Origin: Nocardia sp. NBC_00508
Lineage (GTDB): Bacteria > Actinomycetota > Actinomycetes > Mycobacteriales > Mycobacteriaceae
Direction of reading: 5' to 3'
Assembly (NCBI RefSeq): GCF_036346875.1
Contig: NZ_CP107852.1
Coordinates: forward strand, 1,116,001-1,180,000
DNA: 64,000 nt
Numbering within the stretch: the first letter of the stretch is position 1; every line of letters starts with the position of its first letter. The notes beneath the pieces were generated by a model. The model had not been told where the DNA came from. It saw only the letters and a program-made list of their open reading frames with translations, and searched no databases. Below are positions 38,446-50,137 of this stretch, one piece after another. A program made the position numbers and the translations under genes.

Positions 38446-38793
38446 TCAGGATTCCGCGGGCAGCAGCACATCCGACTCGAAGCAGGTGTGCGTCCCGGTG
38501 TGGCAGGCCGCGCCTTCCTGATCGACGACGAGCAGGATCGTGTCGCCGTCGCAGTCGAGCCGCACTTCGTGCACGAACTGCGTGTGACCGGAGGTCTCCC
38601 CCTTGACCCAGTACTGCTGTCGCGAGCGCGAATAGTACGTCGCCTTGCGTGTTTCCAGCGTCCGCGCCAGCGCTTCGTCGTCCATCCACGCGACCATCAG
38701 CACCTCACCGGTGGCGCGCTCCTGCGCGACGGCCGACACCAGCCCGGCGTCGTTGCGCTTGAGACGGGCGGCGATGGCGGGATCCAGACTCAT
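38446..38793 (-). CDS. hisI: Phosphoribosyl-AMP cyclohydrolase
   Basis: A 115-residue zinc/magnesium enzyme opening the adenine ring in step three of histidine synthesis. [38 protein letters not shown] is typical, and the metal/zinc residues lie in [26 protein letters not shown]. It is monofunctional (no HisE part). ATG at 38793 fits family length; an upstream in-frame stretch belongs to a remnant of another gene. The 192-base gap to hisF is unusual, since hisF and hisI are adjacent in M. tuberculosis. Confidence 0.95.
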   Translation of the reverse strand: MSLDPAIAARLKRNDAGLVSAVAQERATGEVLMVAWMDDEALARTLETRKATYYSRSRQQYWVKGETSGHTQFVHEVRLDCDGDTILLVVDQEGAACHTGTHTCFESDVLLPAES

Positions 38794-38799
38794 AGCACC

Positions 38800-38925
38800 G
38801 TTTATAACATCGGTCTGCGAGAACACCACCTCCGTCGCACCCGCCGCGAAGTACTCCTCGACCCGCGCCGCGACCAGCTCCTCGTCGCCGATCACCACCA
38901 GATCCGCGGCGCGCGTCGCGCCGGA
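38800..38925 (-). pseudogene. C-terminal remnant of a luciferase-like F420-dependent oxidoreductase
   Basis: Between hisF and hisI an open stretch reads [20 protein letters not shown] and continues [16 protein letters not shown]. This matches the usual C-terminal end of LLM-class F420-dependent enzymes (an '[18 protein letters not shown]' pattern). The catalytic barrel is absent. It is in frame with hisI, but a fusion is unlikely because hisI has its own ATG. It probably records insertion and deletion of an LLM gene in the his operon. Confidence 0.6.
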
Positions 38926-38985
38926 CAACTCGATCGACCGCGACCGCGCGACGCCCCTTCCGGCCCGGCAGATTTCCGCCAACCG

Positions 38986-39759
38986 CTACCGGACGACGAT
39001 CTTCTCCGCCCGCATGGAGTCCTTGACCTGGCCGATGGTCAGGTCGCCGAAGTGGAACACGCTGGCCGCGAGCACCGCGTCGGCCCCGGCGTGCACGGCA
39101 GGGGCGAAGTGCTCGACCGTGCCGGCGCCTCCGCTGGCGATCACCGGCACCGTGACCGCGGCCCGCACGGCGCGGATCATCGGCAGGTCGAAACCGGCCT
39201 TGGTGCCGTCGGCGTCCATCGAGTTCAGCAGGATCTCGCCGACACCGAGTTCGGCGCCGCGCACCGCCCATTCGACGGCGTCGATGCCGGTGCCGCGTTT
39301 GCCGCCGTGCGTGGTCACCTCCCAGCCCGAGGGGGTGTCCGGCTCGCCGTCCGGCACGGTGCGCGCGTCCACCGACAGCACGATGCATTGCGAACCGAAC
39401 CGTTCGGACATCTCGCGCAATACCTCGGGACGGGCGATCGCGGCGGTGTTCACCGAGACTTTGTCCGCGCCCGCGCGCAGCAGCCGGTCCACGTCCTCGA
39501 CGGTGCGCACCCCGCCGCCGACGGTGAGCGGGATGAAGATCTGCTCGGCGGTGCGGGTGACCACATCGATCATGGTGCCCCGGTCGCCGGTGGAGGCGGT
39601 CACGTCGAGGAAGGTCAGCTCGTCGGCGCCCTGCGCGTCGTACAGGGCGGCCAGCTCGACGGGATCGCCCGCGTCGCGCAGGTTCTCGAACTTGACGCCC
39701 TTGACCACCCGGCCGGCGTCGACGTCCAGACAAGGAATCACACGTACCGCCAACGTCAT
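38986..39759 (-). CDS. hisF: Imidazole glycerol phosphate synthase, cyclase subunit
   Basis: A 257-residue TIM barrel that, with HisH, converts PRFAR and ammonia to imidazole glycerol phosphate and AICAR. The catalytic aspartates are in [15 protein letters not shown] and [15 protein letters not shown], and phosphate sites in LTVGGGVRT and [13 protein letters not shown]. It follows impA by four bases and continues the hisA-impA-hisF order. Confidence 0.97.
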   Translation of the reverse strand: MTLAVRVIPCLDVDAGRVVKGVKFENLRDAGDPVELAALYDAQGADELTFLDVTASTGDRGTMIDVVTRTAEQIFIPLTVGGGVRTVEDVDRLLRAGADKVSVNTAAIARPEVLREMSERFGSQCIVLSVDARTVPDGEPDTPSGWEVTTHGGKRGTGIDAVEWAVRGAELGVGEILLNSMDADGTKAGFDLPMIRAVRAAVTVPVIASGGAGTVEHFAPAVHAGADAVLAASVFHFGDLTIGQVKDSMRAEKIVVR

Positions 39760-39763
39760 TGCC

Positions 39764-40579
39764 TCACCCTTTCTCCGCGGTCGCGGGGTCGGCGACCGTG
39801 CAGATCATGTCGAGCAGTTCTTCGTGTACGCCCGGGGCCGCCGCCAGCACGGAGCCGGAGGAGATGGTCCACGGCTGCCCCGCCAGGTCGGTGACCACGC
39901 CGCCCGCCGCGCGCACCAGCGCGACGCCCGCCGCGTTGTCCCAGGGGTGGTGCCCGAAGACGATCGCGCCGCCGAGCACGCCGGAGGCGGTGAACGCCAG
40001 ATCGATGCCGGTGGAGCCGTGCATGCGCACCCGCGAGGACAACCTGCTCAGCGGCCCGAGCAGATCGAAGCGGAACTGTCCGGGGATGCGGCCGTGCGAG
40101 TCGACGTTGAACGCGCCGAAACCGATCATCGACTCGGCCAATGCGCCCCGCGGCAGCGGCGGCAGCGCCCGGCCGTCCAGCAGCAGCGGGCCACCGGCCA
40201 TGGCCGCGTAGCGACGGCCGAGCAGCGGCAGCCAGGTCAGGCCGAGGACCGGCTCGCCATCGCGCACCAGCGCCAGGAGCATGCCCGAGAGCGGATGGCC
40301 GGAGGAATAGTTGAACGTGCCGTCGATCGGGTCGAGCACCCACACCGTGCCGGAGGTGAGCTGCGGGCCGCCGAACTCCTCCCCGTGCACCTCGATGCCG
40401 GTGCGCCGCTGCAGCTCGGCGGAGATGGTGCGTTCCAGCTCCAGGTCGAGGGCGGTGGCGAAGTCGTTGCGGCCCTTCACGACCGCACTCGGCGCGCCGA
40501 CACCTTCGACGAACCGCGAGCGCACCGAGTCCAGGACCTCACTCGCCACCGCGAGCAGTGCCGACAGCGCCTGGGTCAT
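39764..40579 (-). CDS. impA: Inositol monophosphatase family protein
   Basis: A 271-residue Mg-dependent phosphatase. Metal-binding motifs are [26 protein letters not shown] and [15 protein letters not shown]. It is the counterpart of Rv1604 between hisA and hisF. Its place in the his operon suggests histidinol-phosphate phosphatase activity, but inositol phosphate or other substrates are equally possible from sequence. The ATG overlaps the hisA stop. Confidence 0.93.
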   Translation of the reverse strand: MTQALSALLAVASEVLDSVRSRFVEGVGAPSAVVKGRNDFATALDLELERTISAELQRRTGIEVHGEEFGGPQLTSGTVWVLDPIDGTFNYSSGHPLSGMLLALVRDGEPVLGLTWLPLLGRRYAAMAGGPLLLDGRALPPLPRGALAESMIGFGAFNVDSHGRIPGQFRFDLLGPLSRLSSRVRMHGSTGIDLAFTASGVLGGAIVFGHHPWDNAAGVALVRAAGGVVTDLAGQPWTISSGSVLAAAPGVHEELLDMICTVADPATAEKG

Positions 40580-41307
40580 CTCACCGCGGCCAGCGCCTCG
40601 GGCAGGGTGAACCGTCCCGCGTACAGCGCCTTACCGACGATCGAGCCTTCGACGCCGTCCGGCACGAGTTCGGCGATCGCGACCAGGTCGTCGATGGTGG
40701 AGACGCCGCCGGAGGCGATGACCGGCGCGTCGGTGGCCGCGCACACCTCGCGCAGCAGGTCCAGGTTGGGGCCGGTGAGCGTGCCGTCCTTGGTCACGTC
40801 GGTCACCACGTAGCGCGAGCAGCCGTCGCGTTCCAGGCGTTCGAGCACCTCCCACAGATCGCCGCCGTCGCTGACCCAGCCGCGACCGCGCAGCCGGTGC
40901 TCGCCGTCGACGATGCGCACGTCCAAGCCGACGGCGATGCGCTCGCCGTGACGGGCGATGGCCTTGGCGCACCAGGCCGGGTCCTCCAGCGCCGCGGTAC
41001 CGAGGTTCACCCGGGCGCAGCCGGTGGCCAGCGCCGCCTCCAGGCTCTCGTCATCGCGAATACCGCCGGACAATTCCACCTTGACGTCGAGTTCGCCGAC
41101 GACGCCCGCGAGCAGCTCCCGGTTCGAGCCACGCCCGAAGGCCGCGTCCAGGTCGACCAGATGGACCCACTCCGCGCCGGCTTCCTGCCAAGCCAGCGCC
41201 GCGTCACGAGGCGAACCGTAGCTGGTTTCGCTACCGGCCTCTCCTTGCACGAGACGCACGGCCTCTCCGTTGGCGACATCGACGGCGGGTAGCAGCACAA
41301 GACTCAC
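40576..41307 (-). CDS. hisA: Phosphoribosyl isomerase, HisA/PriA type (probable dual HisA-TrpF)
   Basis: A 243-residue TIM barrel isomerising ProFAR. The general base Asp10 is in [15 protein letters not shown] and the acid Asp in [15 protein letters not shown]. The RGRGW segment is characteristic of PriA enzymes, which also do the TrpF step of tryptophan synthesis. The window's trp genes lack trpF, consistent with dual function. The GTG start follows TAGGCT by six bases, so a leaderless promoter probably drives hisA-impA-hisF(-hisI). Confidence 0.94.
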   Translation of the reverse strand: MSLVLLPAVDVANGEAVRLVQGEAGSETSYGSPRDAALAWQEAGAEWVHLVDLDAAFGRGSNRELLAGVVGELDVKVELSGGIRDDESLEAALATGCARVNLGTAALEDPAWCAKAIARHGERIAVGLDVRIVDGEHRLRGRGWVSDGGDLWEVLERLERDGCSRYVVTDVTKDGTLTGPNLDLLREVCAATDAPVIASGGVSTIDDLVAIAELVPDGVEGSIVGKALYAGRFTLPEALAAVR

Positions 41308-41416
41308 GAGAGCAGCCTAGTGGTTACCGGTCCGCGTCGGAGTCATGGGCCTGGGCGAATGGGACCTCGATCACCGGCGACGGTCAGCCGCTGTGGTTGG
41401 TGCCGCCCACGACCCG

Positions 41417-41456
41417 ATAACGTTGACGACGCCAACGTTGGCACCTCCAACGTTAT
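41417..41456. promoter_or_regulatory. Triple AACGTT operator-like array
   Basis: Three AACGTT palindromes start at 41419, 41434 and 41449, exactly 15 bases apart. The flanks make a larger dyad: ATAACGTTG-N6-CCAACGTTGG-N6-CAACGTTAT. It lies just upstream of a plus-strand signal-peptide remnant and about 110 bases upstream of hisA. Such regular symmetry is typical of a cooperatively bound repressor site. Confidence 0.65.
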
Positions 41457-41474
41457 GACCGAAAGGCTCGTCCG

Positions 41475-41567
41475 ATGCGCAAGATTCGCCTCGCCCTCCC
41501 CGTGCTCGCACTCCCGCTGGCCGCACTCACCGTCGCCTGCACCTCCGCCACAGTCGTGTCACGCTGA
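41475..41567 (+). pseudogene. Truncated lipoprotein: signal peptide only
   Basis: A 30-codon frame encodes a complete lipoprotein signal peptide, MRKIRLALPVLALPLAALTV followed by AC (Cys22), and then only eight more residues. GAAAGG lies eight bases before the ATG. It reads like the start of a lipoprotein gene whose body has been deleted against the end of hisH. A very short real lipopeptide is the alternative. Confidence 0.55.
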
Positions 41568-41603
41568 GTGGCCGGATCCCGCGCCGGGTGCGCGGGATCG
41601 TCG

Positions 41604-42236
41604 CTACAGCGAGTTCACCCAGTTGCGCAGGAGATGTGCGCCCGCGTCGCCGGACTTCTCCGGGTGGAACTGGGTTGCCGAGAGCGCACCGTTCTCCACC
41701 GCGGCCAGGAAAGGCACCCCGTGCTCGGCCCAGGTCAGTCCGGGTGTGGCGAAATGGTCACTGGGCGGAAGATCCCAGGTCTGGGTGGCGTAGGAATGCA
41801 CGAAGTAGAAGCGAGTGGCCGCGTCGAGGCCCGCGAACAGGACGCTGTCGGCGGGGGCGGAGACGGTGTTCCAGCCCATGTGCGGCAACACCGGCGCGGA
41901 CAGGCGTTCGACAGTGCCGGGCCATTCGGCGCACCCGTCGGTTTCCACACCGAACTCGACGCCGCGCTCGAAGAGGATCTGCATGCCGACGCAGATCCCC
42001 AGGACCGGGCGTCCGCCGGCCAGCCGCTGACCGATCAGGCGCTCCCCCCGCACTGTCTTCAGGCCTGCCATGCACGCGGCGAAGGCGCCGACTCCGGGCA
42101 CGACCAGACCGTCGGCCGCCAGCACCAGCTGCGGGTCCGCCGTCACCTCGACCCGGGCGCCCGCCCTGGTCAACGCCCGCTCGGCGGAGTGCAGATTGCC
42201 GGAACCGTAGTCGAGTAGGGCGACGGATCTACTCAC
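41604..42236 (-). CDS. hisH: Imidazole glycerol phosphate synthase, glutaminase subunit
   Basis: A 210-residue class-I glutamine amidotransferase supplying ammonia to HisF. The nucleophile is Cys82 ([12 protein letters not shown]), with the His-Glu pair in [13 protein letters not shown]. It follows hisB with a four-base overlap and ends the hisDCBH operon; hisA downstream has its own promoter and intervening DNA. Confidence 0.97.
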   Translation of the reverse strand: MSRSVALLDYGSGNLHSAERALTRAGARVEVTADPQLVLAADGLVVPGVGAFAACMAGLKTVRGERLIGQRLAGGRPVLGICVGMQILFERGVEFGVETDGCAEWPGTVERLSAPVLPHMGWNTVSAPADSVLFAGLDAATRFYFVHSYATQTWDLPPSDHFATPGLTWAEHGVPFLAAVENGALSATQFHPEKSGDAGAHLLRNWVNSL

Positions 42237-42847
42237 AGCGTTCCCTTCGTGGACGGGACCCCGCTCACCCGCGGGTCGAGTTCCACCGCGGCGCGCAGGG
42301 CCCGCGCGACCGCCTTGAATTCGGCCTCGGTGACGTGGTGCTGGTCGCGGCCGTAGAGCACGCGCACGTGCAGGGCGATACGCGCGTTCAGCGCGATCGA
42401 CTCGAATACGTGGCGGTTCAGCACGGTGGAATACGGCGCGCCGGGACCGGAGCCTGGAATCACCGTGTGCAGCAGGTGTTCTGGTTCGCCGGTGTGCACG
42501 CAGTAGGGGCGGCCGGACACGTCGACCGCGGCGTGTGCGAGCGTCTCGTCCATCGGGATGTAGGCGTCGCCGAAACGGCGGATCCCCGCCTTGTCGCCCA
42601 GCGCCTTACCCAGCGCCTGGCCGAACACGATCGCGGTGTCCTCGACGGTGTGGTGCGCCTCGATCTCGATGTCGCCCTCGGCGCGGACGGTCAGGTCGAA
42701 GCTCGCATGCGCGCCGAGGGCGGTCAGCATGTGGTCGTAGAACGGGACGCCGGTGGCGATCTCGGTCTTGCCGGTGCCGTCCAGATCGAGTTCGACGACG
42801 ATGCCGGATTCCTTGGTGATCCGCTCCACCCGGGCGGTCCTACTCAT
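42233..42847 (-). CDS. hisB: Imidazoleglycerol-phosphate dehydratase
   Basis: A 204-residue manganese enzyme. Metal-binding histidines are in [36 protein letters not shown] and [17 protein letters not shown] plus [19 protein letters not shown]. It is the monofunctional form (no phosphatase half). ATG at 42847 is preferred; an upstream alternative would add four residues. Confidence 0.96.
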   Translation of the reverse strand: MSRTARVERITKESGIVVELDLDGTGKTEIATGVPFYDHMLTALGAHASFDLTVRAEGDIEIEAHHTVEDTAIVFGQALGKALGDKAGIRRFGDAYIPMDETLAHAAVDVSGRPYCVHTGEPEHLLHTVIPGSGPGAPYSTVLNRHVFESIALNARIALHVRVLYGRDQHHVTEAEFKAVARALRAAVELDPRVSGVPSTKGTL

Positions 42848-42892
42848 GCTCACGTCCAATCGGGTCGGCGCCGAGGGCTTCCCGGCGCTGGG

Positions 42893-45360
<2,468 letters not shown>

Positions 45361-45412
45361 GTGGTGTCGGTCCTTGTCTCCAGCTGATTCGCAACAGGAA
45401 AGTTGCAGCTCC

Positions 45413-45418
45413 AGCCTA
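45413..45418 (-). promoter_or_regulatory. Probable -10 element of the his operon
   Basis: TAGGCT, the hexamer also seen before hisA, pyk and the 37.2-kb gene, lies about 53 bases before the hisD ATG. It would give a 5' leader of about 45 bases containing the ribosome site. No clear -35 element. Confidence 0.4.
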
Positions 45419-45643
45419 ATCGACGCGTCCGGACCCGATCCGGCCACAGCCGCCGCCGGGCTGGGCGCCCGGCAAGCCCGAACCGCCCGTGATCTGCGTG
45501 GTCACGACAGCGCTCGCGACACGAATGTGCGTCGACCTGTCCGGGTCGGCGTCTCGATGAGGCGAAATGTGACGGCACTCTCGTCCCGAACCGCCGTGGG
45601 CGACTACTACTCAGCGGTGCTCGACCTACTCGGCGATCGATAC

Positions 45644-47254
45644 CTAACGGGTGTCGCTATCGATGAGCAGACGCCCGCCAGAGCTGATCACCCGTAAGGT
45701 CAGGCCCTTGGTCTGGCCCTCGATCGTGAGGCTGGCCAGTCGCATGTCGACCGACCCGTCCTCGTTGTTCGACCGTTTGGCCGCCTCGATGGTGGCGAAG
45801 GTCTCGATCGTCCGCGACCCCCAGTACTGACGGAAGCCCTGTTCGTTGCCGTAGATCTGCTGCGCGGCGGGCGTCAGCAGGGTCCACGAGGCACTCGGGT
45901 CGCTGTAGAACTGCTCGATCAGGCCACCTGCCGCCCCGATGTCGACCCGCTCCCCGGAGCTGGGGGTTCGACCGAGCTCGGCCGCGACAGTCGAGGTCGA
46001 ACCGGGTTTCGTCGTCGCGGTCGCCGACGGCGGGTTCGCCTGCGGACCCGGCGAGTCGCCATCGGACTGGCTGAACGCGCTGATCAGCAGCGCCGAGACG
46101 GCGGCGAGCGTGCCCACCAGCGCGCCGATCAGCACCGCGCGTCGTTTGCCGCCCGAGCGCCGCTCGGGCACCGGCCGCGGCTGCGCCATGGTCGGCGGAT
46201 GTGCCGCGGTGTCGAACCGGTCGGCCGAGCGCGCCGGCGCCGGACGCGGACGCTGATGCCGCTCGGCCGGCGTATAGGGCGCCGAGGACATCGCCGACGG
46301 TCGCAGCGCGCGGGTGGCCGCGTCCGACTCGCCTGCTCTCGGCCGGGCGAAAGCCTCACTGGCCGGGACGAATCCGGCTGCCACCGGCGCGGGACCGGCG
46401 TCGGCGAACGCGGCGAGCTGCTGTCGCGCCACCCGCATGCTGGGGCGTTCGGCCGGTTCGGGGCTGAGCAGGTCGAGCAGGAAATCCGTTGCCGGACCCG
46501 CGTTGCGCGGCTCGCTCAGCTGACCGTTGGCCGCGGCGTAGAGCACCGCGAGCGGGTTGGAGCCCCCGCCGTAGGGCGGTTCGCCCTCCAGCGCGTGGAA
46601 CAGCGTGGCGCCCAGCGCGAACACGTCGGACGCGGGCGTCGGATCGGCGCCGCGGGCCATCTCGGGTGCGAGATAGGCGGCGGTGCCGCAGATCAGTCCG
46701 GTCTCGGTGAGCGTGACGTCGCCGGTCGCGCGGGAGATCCCGAAGTCGGTGATCTTCACCGTGCCGTGGTCGTCGAGCAGGATGTTGCCCGGCTTCACGT
46801 CGCGATGCACGATGCCCGCCTGATGCGCGGCGATCAGCGCCGAGGCGACCTGCTCGCCGATCCGCGCCACCTGGGTCAGCGGCAGCGTGCCCTGCGCGCC
46901 GATCACCGCGGCGAGGCTCTTGGACTTCAGGTACTCCATCACCAGGCAGGGGTCACCCTCGTGCTCGGTGATGTCGAACACGACGATCGCGTTCGGGTGC
47001 TGGAAGCGGGCGGCATTGCGGGCCTCCCGGATGGCGCGCTGGCGCACCACGTCCCGTTCGGCCTCGGGCAGGCTCGGCTGGATGTGGATCTGCTTGACGG
47101 CTACGGAGCGCTGGAGGCGTTCATCGACGGCACGCCAGACCACGCCCGTGCCGCCGCTACCAATCCGCTCGACCAGGCGGTAATGCTCCGCGATCAACTG
47201 ACCGGTATCGATGGCGCCTACTCCGAACCTTCTCGAAATCGTGACATCCCGCAT
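45644..47254 (-). CDS. Membrane serine/threonine protein kinase
   Basis: A 536-residue PknB-like kinase. The Gly loop is IGSGGTGVVWRAVD, the lysine VAVKQI, the catalytic loop HRDVKPGNILLDD, then DFGIS and GTAAYLAPEMA with threonines in the activation loop (VTLTETGLICGT). A Pro/Arg-rich juxtamembrane region leads to one membrane helix (AVLIGALVGTLAAVSALLISAF). The extracellular part (about 130 residues) has no PASTA repeats; it looks like a small NTF2-like or unknown sensor (LIEQFYSDPSASWTLLTPAAQQIYG). It follows a PBP gene by 100 bases, suggesting a cell-wall link. The start lacks a good ribosome site. Confidence 0.92.
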   Translation of the reverse strand: MRDVTISRRFGVGAIDTGQLIAEHYRLVERIGSGGTGVVWRAVDERLQRSVAVKQIHIQPSLPEAERDVVRQRAIREARNAARFQHPNAIVVFDITEHEGDPCLVMEYLKSKSLAAVIGAQGTLPLTQVARIGEQVASALIAAHQAGIVHRDVKPGNILLDDHGTVKITDFGISRATGDVTLTETGLICGTAAYLAPEMARGADPTPASDVFALGATLFHALEGEPPYGGGSNPLAVLYAAANGQLSEPRNAGPATDFLLDLLSPEPAERPSMRVARQQLAAFADAGPAPVAAGFVPASEAFARPRAGESDAATRALRPSAMSSAPYTPAERHQRPRPAPARSADRFDTAAHPPTMAQPRPVPERRSGGKRRAVLIGALVGTLAAVSALLISAFSQSDGDSPGPQANPPSATATTKPGSTSTVAAELGRTPSSGERVDIGAAGGLIEQFYSDPSASWTLLTPAAQQIYGNEQGFRQYWGSRTIETFATIEAAKRSNNEDGSVDMRLASLTIEGQTKGLTLRVISSGGRLLIDSDTR

Positions 47255-47354
47255 ATTGATAACTTCACGCGGTCCGGGGATGAGTGTAGCGGGCGCCGGA
47301 ATGCTCGCACGCGTCAGCCGGGCCATGTTCCAGCCCCAAATCGCCCGAAACGGA

Positions 47355-49106
47355 CTATCGCGCCGCGCGCAACATCCGGCCGGCGGCCTCCACCGCGGGA
47401 GCCGAACCGCTCGCGTCGCTGACAAACGCGGCGAACGCCAGGTCACCGTCGATACCGACGAACCAGCCGTGCGCGTGGGTGTCATCGATGTACTCCGCGG
47501 TGCCGGTCTTGCCGAGCAGGCCGGGAACATCGCGCAGCTGCGTCGCGGTGCCCGCGGTGATCGTCTCGCGCATCATGGACTTCACCTGGTCGGCGACGGT
47601 CTGCGGCAGCGCGTCGGGCGTACGGTCCGGGGTGCCGGGCCTGCCCGCGACGAGTGCGGGCGCGGGCACGGCACCGCGGGCGATCGAGGCGGCGACCAGT
47701 GCCATTCCGAACGGCGACGCTGTCACTTGTCCTTGACCGATCGCCGACTCCACACGCAATGCGGAAGTGTCGGACGGTGGCACCTTTCCGGTGACAGTTG
47801 TCAGGCCCGGTGTGACGTAATCGATCCCCAGCCCGAGTTGTGCGGCGGCTTTCGGCAGGGCGTCGGCGGGCAGTTTCACCGCGAGCGAGCCCATGGTGGT
47901 GTTACAGGAACGGGCGAACGCGGTGTGCAGCGGCACTGTGCCCAAATCGAAATTGTTGTCGTTGGGGATGCGGCGTCCCTCGATGTTCGCCGTGCCGGGA
48001 CAGGGCGCCTCGGTGTCGGGGGTGACCGTCCCCGCCTGCAGCGCGGCGGAGACGGTGACCGTCTTGAACGTCGAGCCGGGCGGGTACAGGCCGGTCAGCG
48101 CGATCGGGCCCTGCGCGTCGGCGGTGGCGTTCTGTGCGATCGCGACCACGTCACCGGTCGAAGGTCGCAGGGCGACGATCGCGGCGGGCTGCGTGATCGG
48201 GGCCAGCGCCGCCTCCGCCGCGCGCTGCAGGCCGAGGTCGAGAGTGGTCACGATATCGGCGGTCGGTGTCGGGTCCTTTCCGGCAACGCGCTGGGTGCCC
48301 TGGGGCGTCTGGGCGCGCACCGCCCAGCCCGCGTTCGCGTCGGCGGATTCCTGCCACAACTCGGCGAGCCCGGACAAGGTCGGTGTGGCCAGTGCTTTGT
48401 CGGTCGTCAGCAACCGGGTCTGCGGCGCGAGGGTGACACCGGGAAGCGCGGCGAGCCGATCCCGGATCGGAGCGATATCCGTGTCGCGCAGGGTGATCGC
48501 GGTGACCGGCTTTCCTTGCGCCTGGACCAGTTCCGCTTGCAGTGACTGCGTGGTGAGACCGGATGCGAGCGGACCGAGCAGATCCGCCGCCGCCGCGAGA
48601 TCGACGCCCGGGGCGATGTTCACCAGCGTGACGACCTGTTCGGTCATCAAGTCGCCGCCGGCGGAATCGAGAACGCGGGCGGGTTCCGGATAGAGCGGGC
48701 TGTAGCTCAACGGCCCCGAAGCCAGACCAGGGGCGAGGGTGGCGGGATCCCACTTCACCTTCCAACCCGCACCACTGTCGCTCGCGGTGCCGTTGGTTGT
48801 GTAAGCCCACTCGGCCTTGCCGCCCTCGCCCAGCTTCCAGGTCGCGGCCAGCGCGAAGCCGTTGTCGTCGGCCGAGCTGACCTCGAAACGCACGTCCTTG
48901 CCCAGCCCGTCGTAGAGCCTGCCGAGCGTGTCGGACGCCGCGGCCGGGTTGTCGGTGAGCGCGGCGGCCGCGGCGATGTCGTCGCGATTGAGCGCCTCGG
49001 CGAACTGCCCGGCTACGGTGTCGGGCTGCTCCGGTCCGGACGAGCACGCGGCGAGCACGAGGACAGGTGCGGCGAACAGGACGAGAGAGTTCCGGTTGAT
49101 ACGCAC
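47355..49106 (-). CDS. Penicillin-binding lipoprotein (class B-type transpeptidase)
   Basis: A 583-residue lipoprotein: signal peptide with LAAC (Cys21), an NTF2-like MecA-N domain (about 28-130), a dimerisation/linker region and a transpeptidase domain. Active-site motifs are intact: STFK (in PPGSTFKTVT), SCN (ARSCNTTMG) and KTGT (LLGKTGTAEYI). It resembles M. tuberculosis Rv2864c. It should cross-link peptidoglycan and may have low beta-lactam affinity. The GTG start follows TAGTGT by seven bases (leaderless). Confidence 0.93.
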   Translation of the reverse strand: MRINRNSLVLFAAPVLVLAACSSGPEQPDTVAGQFAEALNRDDIAAAAALTDNPAAASDTLGRLYDGLGKDVRFEVSSADDNGFALAATWKLGEGGKAEWAYTTNGTASDSGAGWKVKWDPATLAPGLASGPLSYSPLYPEPARVLDSAGGDLMTEQVVTLVNIAPGVDLAAAADLLGPLASGLTTQSLQAELVQAQGKPVTAITLRDTDIAPIRDRLAALPGVTLAPQTRLLTTDKALATPTLSGLAELWQESADANAGWAVRAQTPQGTQRVAGKDPTPTADIVTTLDLGLQRAAEAALAPITQPAAIVALRPSTGDVVAIAQNATADAQGPIALTGLYPPGSTFKTVTVSAALQAGTVTPDTEAPCPGTANIEGRRIPNDNNFDLGTVPLHTAFARSCNTTMGSLAVKLPADALPKAAAQLGLGIDYVTPGLTTVTGKVPPSDTSALRVESAIGQGQVTASPFGMALVAASIARGAVPAPALVAGRPGTPDRTPDALPQTVADQVKSMMRETITAGTATQLRDVPGLLGKTGTAEYIDDTHAHGWFVGIDGDLAFAAFVSDASGSAPAVEAAGRMLRAAR

Positions 49107-49198
49107 GCCGACGACACTATCGGGCCGGAGCGAGGCAACGAAGTAAGCGGCTCGGGCTGTAGACGGCCCACGTCCAGCGGCGCCATCGGGTCGCGGTG

Positions 49199-50065
49199 TC
49201 AGTCGCGCGCCCACGGGGCTCGAGCCAGCGCGGCGGCGTCGGCGTCGGCGAGCTCGATGTCGAACACCTCGGCGAGGATCTTGGGCAGCTCGGCCGGTTC
49301 CAATTCCCGTGTCTCGCTCGTTCCGTCGGGATGCTCCGTGATGAACGTGGTGCCGTCCAGCACGTAGTGCACGTCGGGGTGGAAGCGCTGCAGATACGGC
49401 CGGGTGGTGAAAGGGGAACGCGGCGAGGTGGACACGAAGTGATTGCCGACGGCGTAATCGATGCGGTATTGCGGGTCGAGGGTGAAGCTGTGGCGGTCGA
49501 CCCAGCCTTCCCGGCCGAATTGGTGCAGCACCCACAAGTCGGAATCCAGCTCGCCGAACGTGCGCTCCAGCCGGAACCGCCATGCCCCGGCGGCGAATTC
49601 GCCGGTCTGCGTGGACAACTCGAACGGCACGAGCGGGCCCGAGCCGAAGCCCACATCGCAGAGCCAGATCCGGTCGTCATCGGCGGTCGTCACGCGCAGC
49701 AGGGCGTGGGTGGCAGGCCGCAATCCCGCGCCCGCGCCCATGCTCACCCGGCCGCTGAGGCCGGTGACGCCGAAACCGAGCCGTTCCAGCGCGGCCGCGA
49801 ACAGTCCGACGTTCTCGTAGCAGTAGCCGCCGCGGCGGCGCCGGACGATCTTGTCCTGCAAGGTGGCCAGGTCCAGGTCGATCGAGCGGCCGAGAATGAT
49901 CTCCAGATTCTCGAACGGGATCGCGGTGGTGTGCGCCCGCACCAGTTCGTGCAGCGTCGTCACGGTGGCGGCGCGCTCGCCATCGAAGCCGATCCGGGCC
50001 AGGTAGGCGTCCAGATCCAGATCGGCGCCGTTCCAGTGGTAAGCCGGGTCGGTCGGCTTGGTCAT
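49199..50065 (-). CDS. nat: Arylamine N-acetyltransferase
   Basis: A 288-residue cytosolic enzyme transferring acetyl groups from acetyl-CoA to arylamines or hydrazines. The Cys-His-Asp triad is visible: Cys82 (RRRGGYCYEN), His120 (RPATHALL) and Asp137 (WLCDVGFG). PFENLEIILGR matches the family N-terminus. GAGG precedes the ATG. In mycobacteria nat is tied to sterol breakdown, but no such genes are here. Confidence 0.95.
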   Translation of the reverse strand: MTKPTDPAYHWNGADLDLDAYLARIGFDGERAATVTTLHELVRAHTTAIPFENLEIILGRSIDLDLATLQDKIVRRRRGGYCYENVGLFAAALERLGFGVTGLSGRVSMGAGAGLRPATHALLRVTTADDDRIWLCDVGFGSGPLVPFELSTQTGEFAAGAWRFRLERTFGELDSDLWVLHQFGREGWVDRHSFTLDPQYRIDYAVGNHFVSTSPRSPFTTRPYLQRFHPDVHYVLDGTTFITEHPDGTSETRELEPAELPKILAEVFDIELADADAAALARAPWARD

Positions 50066-50137
50066 CGCGTCCTCACTTCGTCATCGGGCTCCACATGATC
50101 AACCGCGCGGCGCCGCGATCCTGTTCCCGCGCTCGTC

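Noticed and set aside
38446..38982. HisI with a natural 63-residue N-terminal extension
   Set aside because: HisI family length and the internal ATG fit a 115-residue protein; the extension resembles an unrelated LLM enzyme tail.
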